Origin: Impatiens glandulifera
Lineage: Eukaryota; Streptophyta; Magnoliopsida; Ericales; Balsaminaceae
Direction of reading: 5' to 3'
NCBI RefSeq assembly: GCF_907164915.1
Contig: NC_061865.1
Span: 51,976,587 to 52,040,586 of the forward strand
DNA: 64,000 nucleotides
The notes beneath the pieces were generated by a model that saw only the letters and a program-made list of their open reading frames with translations, ran no database searches and was not told where the DNA came from. How positions within the stretch are numbered: position 1 is the first letter of the stretch; each line of letters begins with the position of its first letter. The translations under genes were made by a program, and so were the position numbers. Of this stretch, positions 1 to 9,887 are shown in pieces.

Positions 1-1378
1 CCAATCTGTTGTGTAGATCAAAGCATGAAGCTGTATTGCTTTCAACCGATTCATCGAAAACAACGTGAATTGTTTCCTCTATGGTTGCAGTTCTATTATT
101 GTATACTCTATATGCTTTACTTACTGCTGAATATCCTAGCATGATTCCGGTATCGGTTTTTGCATCAAAAACAGCGAGTTGGTTTTTACCATTTATGTGT
201 ATATAACACTTACAACCGAAAATCCTGAGGTACTTAAGTTTGGAAACTCTGTTAAAATAAACCTCATACGGTGTTTTGTTGTGAAATTTGTTTATCAAAG
301 ACCGGTTTTGTGTATAGCATGCAGTGTTGATAGCCTCAGCCCAGAATTTCTGAGCAATGCCGGAATCGGCTATCATGGACCTTGCGGCTTCCTTGAGAGT
401 CCGGTTTCTTCTCTCGGCCAGGCCATTTTGTTGAGGAGTCCTAGCACTAGACAACTCGTGTCTAATGCCGGATTCATCAAGATATGCAGTTAGTGTGCTA
501 TTGGTAAATTCGGTACCTCTATCACTTCGAATGCTGTTAATGCGAGTTGATTTTTCATTTTGCAAACGCTTAAGAAGTGTAATCAGGTTTGATACCGTTT
601 CACGTTTAGATGGTAAGAATATTACCCATGTATATCTAGAATAATCATCAATAACTACCATGGTGTAAAGCATACCTCCTAGGCTAATGACCTGAATCGG
701 TCCAAATAAATCCATGTGAAGGAGATCTAAACATCGGCTAGATTGGATGTTTCCTTTGCTTTTAAAGGATGACCTAGTTTATTTACCCATTTGGCATGTT
801 GAACAAACCTTATCCTGGTTAAATACTATATCAGGAATACCTTCAACTAACTTTTTACCGCGAATGTAGTTTAAGGTTTTCATGTTTAGATGGTTTAGTC
901 TCTTGTGCCATAGCCAGGTTTGATCAGTCTTAGCTATCATGCATATAGGATATTCTAGTCTAGTTTTCCAGTCTACCTTGTAGATATTACCTATCCTATT
1001 TCCGGTTAGTAGTACGATGCCTTGAGAATTCTTAACTAAGCATGCATGTTTAAGAAATTCTACCGTGTATCTAGAATCACACATCTGACTAATGCTAAGT
1101 AAATTAAAACTTAGGTTTTCAACTAAAAGTACATTATCAATGGTTAGGTTACCATGGACAATCTTACTCTTGCCCACAGTTTTACCTTTTGAGTTGTCAC
1201 CGAAGGTGATTAGAGCACCGGTTGCTGTTCTGATATCGGTTAACAGATTGCTGTTTCCGGTCATGTGCCTGGAGCAACCGCTGTCCAAGAACCATTCAGA
1301 GTTTCCTAGCCGTTTCTTTGGGTCCTGCAAAATGTACATATTTACAACTGTTTGGTACCCACATTTACTTGGGTCCAC
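1..1378 (-). pseudogene. copia pol fragment: protease, GAG-pre-integrase, integrase core
   Basis: From 1378 downward the frame shows the aspartic protease motif (FLDSGCSRHMTG, catalytic D in DSG). A GAG-pre-integrase region follows, with the zinc-binding histidines and cysteines of HKRLNHL and CSTCQMGK. After an in-frame TAA at 779-781 the same frame continues to position 1 as the integrase core: MDLFGP, SDRGTEF and TPQQNGLAERRNRTLKEA carry the D, D and E expected of a DDE integrase. The sequence then continues toward the linker to reverse transcriptase. The protease frame is offset by one from gag, and gag-like coding persists past its stop to about 1315, so a single-base indel there is likely. 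The TAA at 779 can come from CAA by one transition. Confidence 0.92.
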
Positions 1379-3200
1379 ATGCGATTAGTCCCTTAGGTAT
1401 CCAGACCTTGATGAACCGGACAATCTTCTTTGCTAGGGTTTTAACTGTCCTTTTGACACTTGGTTTTGTGTATTTCGGTTTTCCTTCAAATGTCCTAAAT
1501 GGTGATGGTCGTTGATTCGGTGATCTATGGTTTGACCTACGGGGTTCAGGAAAGTTTTCCTTATATCTGAGGATTTCGGCTTTTCTTTTCTCAGGGTCAA
1601 GCCATGAATCGGTTGGACCAACATAATCGTATTTTAGCTTTTCTTCCCTATAATATGCGGTCTCCTCTTCTTCAGCGGTACAGGTGCTCTTAAGAAATTT
1701 TATAAAGGGGAGGTTTCCTTTTGTAAACCTTGCTTTCCCTATGGGTTTTCGGTCTTTAGAGCTATTCCCTGTGTATCCTATGCCACGCTTACAACGAGGA
1801 TGCCTGTAGTGTCTATTTAGGTTCTTTACTATATCACTAGATCTCTTAAATGCGACCATCTTATATTGAAGTCGGGCATTCTCTTCCTTGGTTAGTTCTC
1901 TAGTCGATTCACTAGATTGTTCGGTCTTAGGATCTAACTCGGTTTCTAGAGTATGGGTATCATCAGATTGTATGACTTCCGGTTCGGTTATGATAAATAC
2001 ATCTGGTTCTATTGGAATAGGTATTGTAGGATCGGTTCTAATTTTGAGGTGCTTAGGTAGCATGGTTAGTAGGTTCTTATATTCTTCTACCATGTCATTC
2101 AATGCATTGTATAATTCATCTTTACTAAATTCTTCACAAGGAGAGTCAAATACTTGTTCCTCATTTGCCATGAGACATGTGAGATCATCGTCACTGTCAC
2201 TGTGAGCCCTTAGACTTCCTCCATCGTCGGCTATCAGTGCTTTCGGTACTTCACTTCCTTCACCGATTTGCTGATAGTTGTTCCGGTTGTTTTGGTAGTC
2301 CGGTTTCTGAGTATCTCTCCTTGGTTTCCTGCATTCCCACTTAAAATGTCCCAAACAGTTACAGTTATAGCATCTTACATTGGATTTGTCACCATAATAG
2401 TTGTTCGTTGGTTGACTTCTTTTCATGAACCTCCCAAACTTCTGTGCAAGCATTGTCATGGCATCCTCGGTGAATTGTTTGGCGGTTCTGATCGGTGCAG
2501 GTGCAGGGGCCGGTATCGGTGCAGGTGCAGGAGCAGGTGCAGCCGGTTCCGTAGATGTGATTAGTGCTCTGGTTGATGTTGAGGCCGAGACTTCCTCTTC
2601 AGTTCTGGATATCATCTCGAACTCATATGCCTTAAGATCTTCGAATACATCGTGTAGTTTCATCTTACGTAGGCTCTTTGATTCCCTCATGACCATTGTT
2701 TTTATATCCCAAGTACTTGGAAGAGAACTTAAAGCTTTCATAATGACCTCTTTGTTGTCATACTTCTTACCTAGAGATGCTAATTCATCCAGCACACCAG
2801 TGAACCGGTCACTATATTCCTTCATGGTTTCTCCTGGTTTCATTTTGATGCTTTCAAACCTCTGTGTGGCCACCATTATTTTGTTCTCCCTTGTTCGTTC
2901 ATTTCCCTCAAAGATCTGGATAACCGTGTTCCATGTCTCCTTTGCGGTTTTACAGTCTCTGATATTGCAGTATGTGTTTCTGTCCACACTATTTGAGATC
3001 CGGTTTCTTGCATGATTATCCAGGTTGTTTCTTCTTCTATCTTCAGCCGTCCATTCCTTTCTATCCTTATCAATGAATATCGGTCCTTCGGTTAGAATGG
3101 ACTCCATTTCGTCATCCAAGGTGACTAAGGGCAGATGCATGCGTGCCTTCCAGTTGACAAAGTCATCACCTTCTAGCATTGGAGGCCTATCTTGATACAT
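1365..3200 (-). pseudogene. copia gag (UBN2-type capsid with CCHC zinc knuckle)
   Basis: This 611-codon frame starts at the ATG at 3200; an upstream in-frame extension overlaps the primer binding site and lacks an ATG. It encodes a copia-type Gag. The N-terminal half matches the UBN2/retrotran_gag family in style (NWKARMHLPL, KETWNTVIQIFEG, MKEYSDRFTGVLDEL). A proline/alanine-rich linker follows, then a CCHC zinc knuckle (CYNCNCLGHFKWEC, spacing C-x2-C-x4-H-x4-C), then an acidic to basic tail. The TAA at 1365-1367 interrupts a frame that continues with gag-like residues to about 1315, so it looks like a nonsense mutation in an originally single gag-pol frame and not a natural gag terminus. 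Confidence 0.9.
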
Positions 3201-3225
3201 GCTTGCTTGAGTATTGAAACAACCT

Positions 3226-3238
3226 GGCTCTGATACCA
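3226..3238 (-). other. primer binding site, initiator Met-tRNA
   Basis: On the minus strand TGGTATCAGAGCC begins two bases inside the LTR end. This is the usual plant copia primer site, complementary to the 3' end of initiator methionine tRNA, and it fixes the element's orientation. Confidence 0.92.
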
Positions 3239-3240
3239 AT

Positions 3241-4555
3241 TGTTAGGATCTAGGTCGCCGCTAAAGGACCGGGGTTGGACCGGTTAGCGGTTCACACTCG
3301 AAGGGTGGTGATTAATCCGGTTAGAGATTAACACCGGGGTTTCAATACTACACAACCTGTCACAAACCCTTGAACTAGGTTCAAGCGCGGAAGAGGTTTG
3401 CTTTCAGGTTGAAGCGGCACGCTTGTATGATAGGCAGAATCAGTATTGTATAGTGGAGATTTGAAGTTTGATGGATCGGCTTTGGTAACCTGGAAGTTCG
3501 GTATGGTTAGGATTAAGTCGGTTATAGTGGTATAAGTCGGTCTAGTGATGAAACCGGCAGACAGTAAATAACAAGACAGGTTTTATGGATGTTCGGAGAT
3601 AAAACTCCTACGTCACCCCTTCCTCTCAAAACCGCGAGAAGGATATTCACTAAGGAATACAAGTACAAACCGATCGAGACTTATTTCCTGCTCGATAACA
3701 CTCTTACAATTTACACTGAAATTGTAAAACACACTTCAACTTTCAACACTTAGGCTTTCTAACACAGCACAATCTTATCACTTGTAGTAAATGCTCTCTC
3801 AAAAATGTGCCACAACGTATATCCTTCTTAAGTCACTGCATTTACTCTTCTTCAGCTACCTCCTTTTATAGGTGAAATATGCCAACGGTCATATTTCACT
3901 GCCTTGAATCTGATTGGCTGATCAGAGGTGCAGTGATTCAGTGTTTCAAAGGTTCAGACCTGCGGTCGTTTCCTCAGACCTGACGGTCAACCTCAGACCT
4001 GGTGCTCTGTCTCAGACCTGGCGGTCTGTTCTTCCGGTGTGTAGGACAAACCTGTCGGGTTTGTCTTTTACTTGATTTAGGCACTATCTGTTGGACAGTT
4101 GTCTGTACTTGGGAGATTTCCTTTCTGTCTTATCCCGAAGTGGAAGGATCCGGTAGTACTGTCTTCTGCAGCCTACAGTCTTTCCTCAGACTTGCATGAA
4201 TATGGAAGTGTTCAGTCTGTTCCTTTGGTATCGTTCTCAACAGATACCCGAAATGTCTTCTTGTACTGGCCGGTCATTTGACTTGGCCGAAGGGCTTTTG
4301 GTGTGAGTGATGTAACCGGACTTCTTCCGGTTATTCCTCTCTTGTGGATGATCGGCTGTTTGATGATTCCGGTTTTAAGCTTTGGGCGATCCTTTCTTTG
4401 TGCGGTCATGTTCCGAATACTCTTAGTCGGTTTGGTAGCTTGACCGGTTTGGTTTCTTTAGTCGGTTCTTTTGTTCATCCGGTCCGGTTGCTTGTTCCTG
4501 CATGGGAAATTTATTTAAGTTAGGTTTATTTGAACCGGTCTGAATTTATCTAACA
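3241..4555 (-). repeat. 5' LTR of the copia element (1315 bp)
   Basis: The repeat starts TGTTAG and ends CTAACA on the plus strand, a perfect 6-bp terminal inverted pair with the canonical TG..CA ends. Its inner end lies two bases from the primer binding site. A minus-strand TATA box sits at 3862-3870. The interior is rich in CCGGTT-type motifs and a run of short direct repeats around 3945-4030 (CTCAGACCTG). The outer flank TAAAC is satellite sequence. A related LTR is found at 55493-56885. Confidence 0.92.
3862..3870 (-). promoter_or_regulatory. LTR TATA box
   Basis: TATAAAAGG on the minus strand lies inside the LTR upstream of gag, where the U3 promoter is expected. The related LTR at 55493 has TATAAAAAGG at 56016-56025 in the same orientation. 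Confidence 0.6.
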
Positions 4556-6101
4556 TAAACTTATGTTAAATATTATTATTAATAAATAATAAGGTACATT
4601 ATGAAACCTAGGTCTAGGTGCAAGTGTAGTTGTAGCTGCAGGTGTAGTTGGTGCCTTGATGATGATAAATCAGAATGACGAAATAGTCCGACAGTTTTTT
4701 ATATTTTTCTTGATCGATGACACATAATTTGGAAAAAAAGAAAATAATTATGGCCCAATTACCATTTGAGGCTCAAACTTTGAACGTTTTTAACGTATGG
4801 GGCTCAAAATTTAATTTGAGCCATTTGGGGCTTCAACTATCAAATTTTCTGGATGTAGACACTAAGATAAGTAATATTTTGAATTTAAGTGAAAGCAGTG
4901 AGTGTAATTTCAGTTCTCTAATTAAAAAAAACAATTCTTTACATTTGCTCAATAATCATCAAATAAATATATCGGTTAGTGTTCTCAATATTTTTTTCAT
5001 CATCAGTCTTCCTTACTTCTAACCTAAACGAAACAAAGTTATGCGGTATATAAACTTATATTAAATATTATTATTAATAAATAATAAGGTACATTATGAA
5101 ACCTAGGTCTGGGTGCAGGTGTAGCTGGTGCCTTGATGATGATAAATCAGAATGAAGAAATAGTCCGACAATTTTTTACACTTTTCTTGATCGATTACAC
5201 ATAATTTGGAGAAAAAGAAAATAATTATGGCCCAATTACCATTTGGGCTCGAACTTTGAACGTTTTACCATATGGGGCTCAAACTTTAATTTGAGCCATT
5301 TTGGGCTTCAACTATAATATTTTCTGGATTTTGACACTAAGATAAGTAATATTTTAAATTTAAGCGGAAGCTGTCAGTGTAATTTCAGTTCTACTCTAAT
5401 TATAAAAAACAATTCTTAACTTTTGCTCAATAATCATCAAATAAATATATCGGTTAGAGTTCTCAATATTATTTCCATCATCTATCTTTCTTACTTCTAA
5501 GTTCTAACCTAAACGAAACGAAGTTACGCGGTATATAAACTTATGTTAAATATTATTATTAATAAATAATAAGGTACATTATGAAACCTAGGTCTAGGTG
5601 CAGGTATAGCTGCAGGTGTAACTGGTGTCTTGATGATGTCAGAATGACGAAATAGTCCAAAAGTTTTTTACATTTTTCTTGATCGATGACACATAATTTG
5701 GAAAAAAGATAATAATTATGTCCAATTACCATTTGGGGCTCGAACTTTGAACGTTTTTACCATATGCGGCTCAAAATTTAATTTGAGCCATTTGGGGCTT
5801 CAATTATCAATTTTTTTGGATTTAGACATTAAGATAAGTAATATTTTGAATTTAAGCGGAAGCTGTGAGTGTAATTTCAGTTCTCCTCTAATTAAAAAAA
5901 ATAATTCTTAACTTTTTCTCAATAATCATCAAATAAATATATCGGTTAGAGTTCTCAATATTCTTTCCATCATCTATCTTCCTTACTTATAACCTAAACG
6001 AAACGAAGTTATGCGGTATATAAACTTATGTTAAATATTATTGTCAATAAATAATAATGTACATTATGAAACCTAGGTCTAGGTGCAAGTGTAGCTGCAA
6101 G

Positions 6102-7973
6102 CAGTGGCGGACCCAGAAATGTTTTCTCGGGGAGCTCCAATACATAGTAACGTAGCATTTTTTTGGCGATCAAATAAATGCATTTTCTAATTAAAACTTT
6201 ACTCGGTAATTACATAAAAATACTAACAAACACAATTATAACATACTAATAAGCACAATTACTAAATTATTCTTGTCCATTAGTCAGTACAAAAGAAGAC
6301 AAATTTATTCTACGAGATTCCATTTGTTGAAAATATTACAATATTGGCTCATTTTCAATTGTTGAGAAAATATCTTTCTCAACATATACAACTAAACTAT
6401 CATTCATCCATTCATCTCCCATTCGATTATACAAATCAGTCTTCATTGGAGAAAAAACTCTTTCAACGGATGCAGTTGCAACTGGTAAAATTAAAGTCAA
6501 TTCTATCAATCGATAAACCAATGGAAAGACTATATGTTTTTCTGTTGCAACCAATTTCTGAGCAAGAATTCCCAAGTCTTTAATTGAAGATAATTGAGGA
6601 TCATCCCCCAAATTAAATAAGTAAGCCCGAAGTTGTTGTTCCAAAAACAAATAATCATTGTCCGTGAAATCTTCGGGATAAAGTTTAGCAAGACGAATTA
6701 GTTTACGAATATCAAATTGGGAGAATGAATTTATGGGATGAAGACATGATATGCAGCCAAGTAATTCTGTATTAACTTTTGAAAAACGATTATTCATTTC
6801 TTGTATAATCAAGTCAACAACCTATCATTAAATAATAAATAATAAATATTAATAGATAATAAATAATAACTATTAATATATAAGAAATAATTTTTATTAT
6901 ATACTTGACAAATGATTTCTACACGATAATGATGAAGATTAATGATGAGTTCCCATTTTCCTCTTCGCCTACCATTGCTATCAATTATCATATGCTCATT
7001 CATATCAAGTATCGAGATCGAGTGTAATTGACAAAAACTGTTAACTTAGTCCAAAATATCATGCCATCCATTTTTCTAAATTTTTGTAATTGATTTTTCG
7101 AACTCGCTATCAATGACATAGCTTGAACTATATTTTGATCTCCTCTTTGTAGGTAAAGTGACAACTCACTTGTAATTCTCAATAAAATTTTCATTAAATA
7201 ACATAAAAACAAATTCATAAAATATTAACTATATAAAAAAATATGAAAATCTAATTTAATAGACTTCAGCTTAGTTTTTTGAGAATATAAAAAAATATAA
7301 ATAAGAACAAAAATACAAAAACGTGATAAACACATGTTATTAAGTGAATAAACACTCGAGATACCGAATCAAACCAATATAACTATTTTAACTTGTTTAT
7401 TAATATTAATTTATATTTTTTTATAAATTTTTGAAATAGTTTAAAATTAAGAAATATAAAACACTATTATTATTTTAATTTTTATATTTTACCCTTATAA
7501 GTAATTTGTATTATTAATTATATTGAAATAAATAAAAAATGATGTATAATTATTATATAATTTTAAAATAAATAATATTATTATATGATTTATATTATTT
7601 TATATATAACTTTTTATACTTTATTTATATAAATAAATCTTATTTATATATTATTTAAAATTTATGTATTATTATAAATATTTATATATTAAAAAATATG
7701 GTTAGTATAAAATAAAATATTAATAATAATTATTTTAATAAAATTATATTTAAAATTAAAATAATATAATTATGAATTAATTTATAGATAAATTATATAG
7801 ATATAAATTATATTAGTTTTTATTATATTTTAAAATATAATAAATAAAAATTGAAGGTGAGGTTACAAAGCCAACTAGACTAAGAGTTACATATTAAGAA
7901 TATATATATATATAAATAAATTATTTTATCTTAAGGTTTGGGGAGGCCCGGCCCCTTTGTAGGTCCGCCATTG
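6102..7973 (-). mobile_element. hAT transposon remnant, 1872 bp, perfect 8-bp target duplication
   Basis: The ends are CAGTGGCGGACC on the left and, reverse-complemented, CAATGGCGGACC on the right: 11 of 12 terminal inverted repeat bases match. Perfect 8-bp flanking copies of GCTGCAAG lie at 6094-6101 and 7974-7981, the duplication length of the hAT superfamily. The insertion interrupts the fourth satellite A unit, and removing it with one duplication restores a 494-bp unit. The minus strand holds the C-terminal part of a transposase (6336-7218). The N-terminal half is missing, and 7220-7920 is very AT-rich, so the copy is non-autonomous. Confidence 0.93.
6336..7218 (-). pseudogene. hAT transposase C-terminal remnant with an apparent intron
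   Basis: Reading on the minus strand, a first piece (7218 to about 7020, ELSLYLQRGDQNIVQAMSL) matches the catalytic-domain tail of plant zinc-finger/DUF4371-type hAT transposases. After a probable frameshift near 7020 comes GRRRGKWE..NLHHYRVE. A GT..AG interval of 83 bp (6822-6904) then splits this from EMNNRF and the rest, and splicing it rejoins the family pattern without a stop. The last piece (6821-6336) ends in the hATC dimerisation domain (LPVATASVERVFS, NRMGDEWMNDSL). The N-terminal BED-type finger and the first catalytic aspartate region were not found. It is a relic. Confidence 0.85.
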
Positions 7974-9062
7974 GCTGCAAGTGTAGGTGTAGCTGGTGCC
8001 TTGACGATGATAAATCAGAATGACGAAATAGTCCCGACAATTTTTTACACTTTTTTTGATCGATGACACATAATTTAGAAAAAAAATAATTATGGCCCAA
8101 TTATCATTTGGGGCTCGAATTTTGAACGTTTTTACCATATGGGGCTCAAAATTTAATTTGAGTCATTTGGGGCTTCAACTATCAAATTTTCTGATTTAGA
8201 CACTAAAATAAGTAATATTTAGAATTTAAGCAGAAGTTGTGAGTGTAATTTCAATTCTCCTCTAATAAAAAAAATAATTCTTAACTTTTGCTCAATAATA
8301 ATCAAATAAATATATCGGTTAGAGTTCTCAATATTTTTTTTCATCATCTATCTTCCTGACTTCTAACCTAAACGAAACGAAGTTATGCGGTATATAAACT
8401 TATGTTAAATATTATTATTAATAAATAATAATGTACATTATGAAACCTAGTTCTAGGTGCAGGTGTAGTTGGGGCCTTGATGATGATAAATTAGAATGAC
8501 GAAATAGTTCGAAAGTTTTTTACACTTTTCTTGATTGATGACACATAATAAAAATAGTTATGCCCCAATTACCATTTGGGGCTCGAACTTTGAACGTTTT
8601 TATCATATGGGGCTCAAACTTTAATTTGAGCCATTTGGGGTTTCAACTATCAAATTTTCTGAATTTAGACACTAAGATAAGTAATATTTTGAATTTAAGT
8701 GAAAGCTGTGAGTGTAATTTCAGTTCTCCTCTAATTAAAAAAAAACAATTCTTAACTTTGGCTCAATAATCATCAAATAAATATATCGGTTAGAGTTCTC
8801 AATATTTTTTTCATCATCTATCTTCCTTACTTCTAACCTAAATGAAACGAAGTTACGCGGTATATAAACTTATGTTAAATATTATTATTAATAAATAATA
8901 AGGTACATTATGAAACCTAGGTTTGGGTGCAGGTGTAACTGGTGCCTTGATGATGATAAATTAGAATGATGAAATAGCCCAACAGTTTTTTACACTTTTT
9001 TTGATCGATGACAAATAATTTGGAGAAAAAATAAATAAATATACCTTATCCCTCACTTGTGT

Positions 9063-9143
9063 GAAAGAGAGAAGAGAGAAGAGAGAAGAGAGAAGAGAGA
9101 AGAGAGAAGAGAGAAGAGAGAAGAGAGAAGAGAGAAGAGAGAG
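9063..9143. repeat. AGAGAGA heptamer tract (inverted arm)
   Basis: This is a perfect run of the 7-bp motif GAGAGAA, the reverse complement of the heptamer in array B. It marks the one B-type unit lying in inverted orientation to the left of the hairpin. Confidence 0.9.
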
Positions 9144-9411
9144 GGGGAACGAACGAAGAATAATGGCCCGATAAGTTCTATGTTATAAAGGTAAAAACAA
9201 CATAGAACTGAGCTTTCTGATCTTCGGGCGTATTCTGAGAGAAAGCTAGAGAGAGGGGGAGGAAAAAACAAGCTCTAGGTCATTTGATTTTCTTTTTCAA
9301 TTGTTGCTTCCAAACTGTATTGATGTCTATTTTTTTAAAAGCAGAGGCTCAATTTATGAAGAATGGAGGATACCGAGTAATAAAGATCCAATGTTGAAGG
9401 GACAATTCGAA

Positions 9412-9476
9412 CTTCCCTTATCTACGTATTGTTTTTTGGAGTAATATACTTCCCTTCAATACGTAGATAAGGGAAG
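9412..9476. other. perfect 20-bp-stem hairpin at the array switch point
   Basis: CTTCCCTTATCTACGTATTG (9412-9431) is exactly complementary to 9457-9476 around a 25-nt loop. The same stem, in variants of about 15 bp, recurs at the start of every B unit (10596, 11711, 12939, 14136, 15326, 16521, 17699). It is therefore a conserved element of the satellite and not just a chance inversion junction. Confidence 0.9.
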
Positions 9477-9742
9477 CTCATGTTGTCCCTCCAACTTTGG
9501 ATCCTTATTATTGTTGTCCTCCATTCTCCAAAAATGGAGCCTCCGCTTTTAAAAAAATGGACATCGATAGACAGTTTGGAATCAACAATTGAAGAAGAAA
9601 CACAAATGACCTTGAACTCGCTCTTGCCTTCCCCTCTTTCTAGCTTTCTCTCAGATTACGCCCGAAGATTAGAAAGCTCAGTTCTCTGTTGTTGTTTTTT
9701 ACCTTTATAACATAGGCCTTATCGAGCCATTTTTATTAGTTC

Positions 9743-9887
9743 TTCCTCCCTCTCTCTTCTCTCTTCTCTCTTCTCTCTTCTCTCTTCTCTCTTCTCTCTT
9801 CTCTCTTCTCTCTTCTCTCTTCTCTCTTCTCTCTTCTCTCTTCTCTCTTCTCTCTTCTCTCTTCTCTCTTCTCTCTTCTCTCTTTCA
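9743..9887. repeat. TCTCTTC heptamer minisatellite of B unit 1
   Basis: About 18 near-perfect 7-bp repeats. The equivalents in the other units are at about 10930-10967, 12043-12222, 13271-13416, 14469-14577, 15659-15795, 16852-16986 and 18031-18184. Going right, the pure TCTCTTC form gives way to TCCCTTC. Units 3 and 6 have a duplicated spacer (TTATCGGGCCATTTTTATTA) inside the tract. Confidence 0.92.

Larger units (their letters stand above)
1..4555 (-). mobile_element. Ty1/copia LTR retrotransposon, 5' portion, degenerate
   Basis: The element reads on the minus strand in the order LTR (3241-4555), primer binding site, gag, protease, integrase. It runs off the left edge before reverse transcriptase, RNase H and the second LTR. 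The order protease-integrase ahead of reverse transcriptase is the Ty1/copia order. The coding region carries at least two in-frame TAA codons (1365-1367 and 779-781) and a frameshift near 1315, so this copy is not autonomous. Its LTR abuts sequence that is the middle of the 490-bp satellite unit, so the element landed in that array and the array probably continues beyond it to the left. The far target duplication lies outside the window. Confidence 0.95.
4556..9035. repeat. satellite array A, units of 480-495 bp
   Basis: Units begin, by the landmark TAAACTTATGTTAAAT, at 4556, 5051, 5536, 6021, 8395 and 8875. Once the hAT insertion at 6102-7981 is removed, spacings are 495, 485, 485, 494 and 480 bp. 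Each unit holds an ATTATTATTAATAAATAAT stretch, a CCTAGGTCTAGGTGCAGGTG block, a stretch of short GGGGCTC motifs, and an end block with CCTAAACGAAACGAAGTT. The last unit is hybrid: from about 9036 it runs into an inverted B-type unit. Short frames inside the units differ between copies and are not taken as genes. The first unit is cut by the copia LTR. Confidence 0.92.

Noticed and set aside
4717..5022. 101-codon plus-strand frame in the first satellite A unit
   Set aside because: The frame is disrupted in the other A units and matches no family; it is a chance frame in repeat DNA.
9757..9887. Interstitial telomere repeat
   Set aside because: The heptamer is TCTCTTC or TCCCTTC, not TTTAGGG or CCCTAAA.
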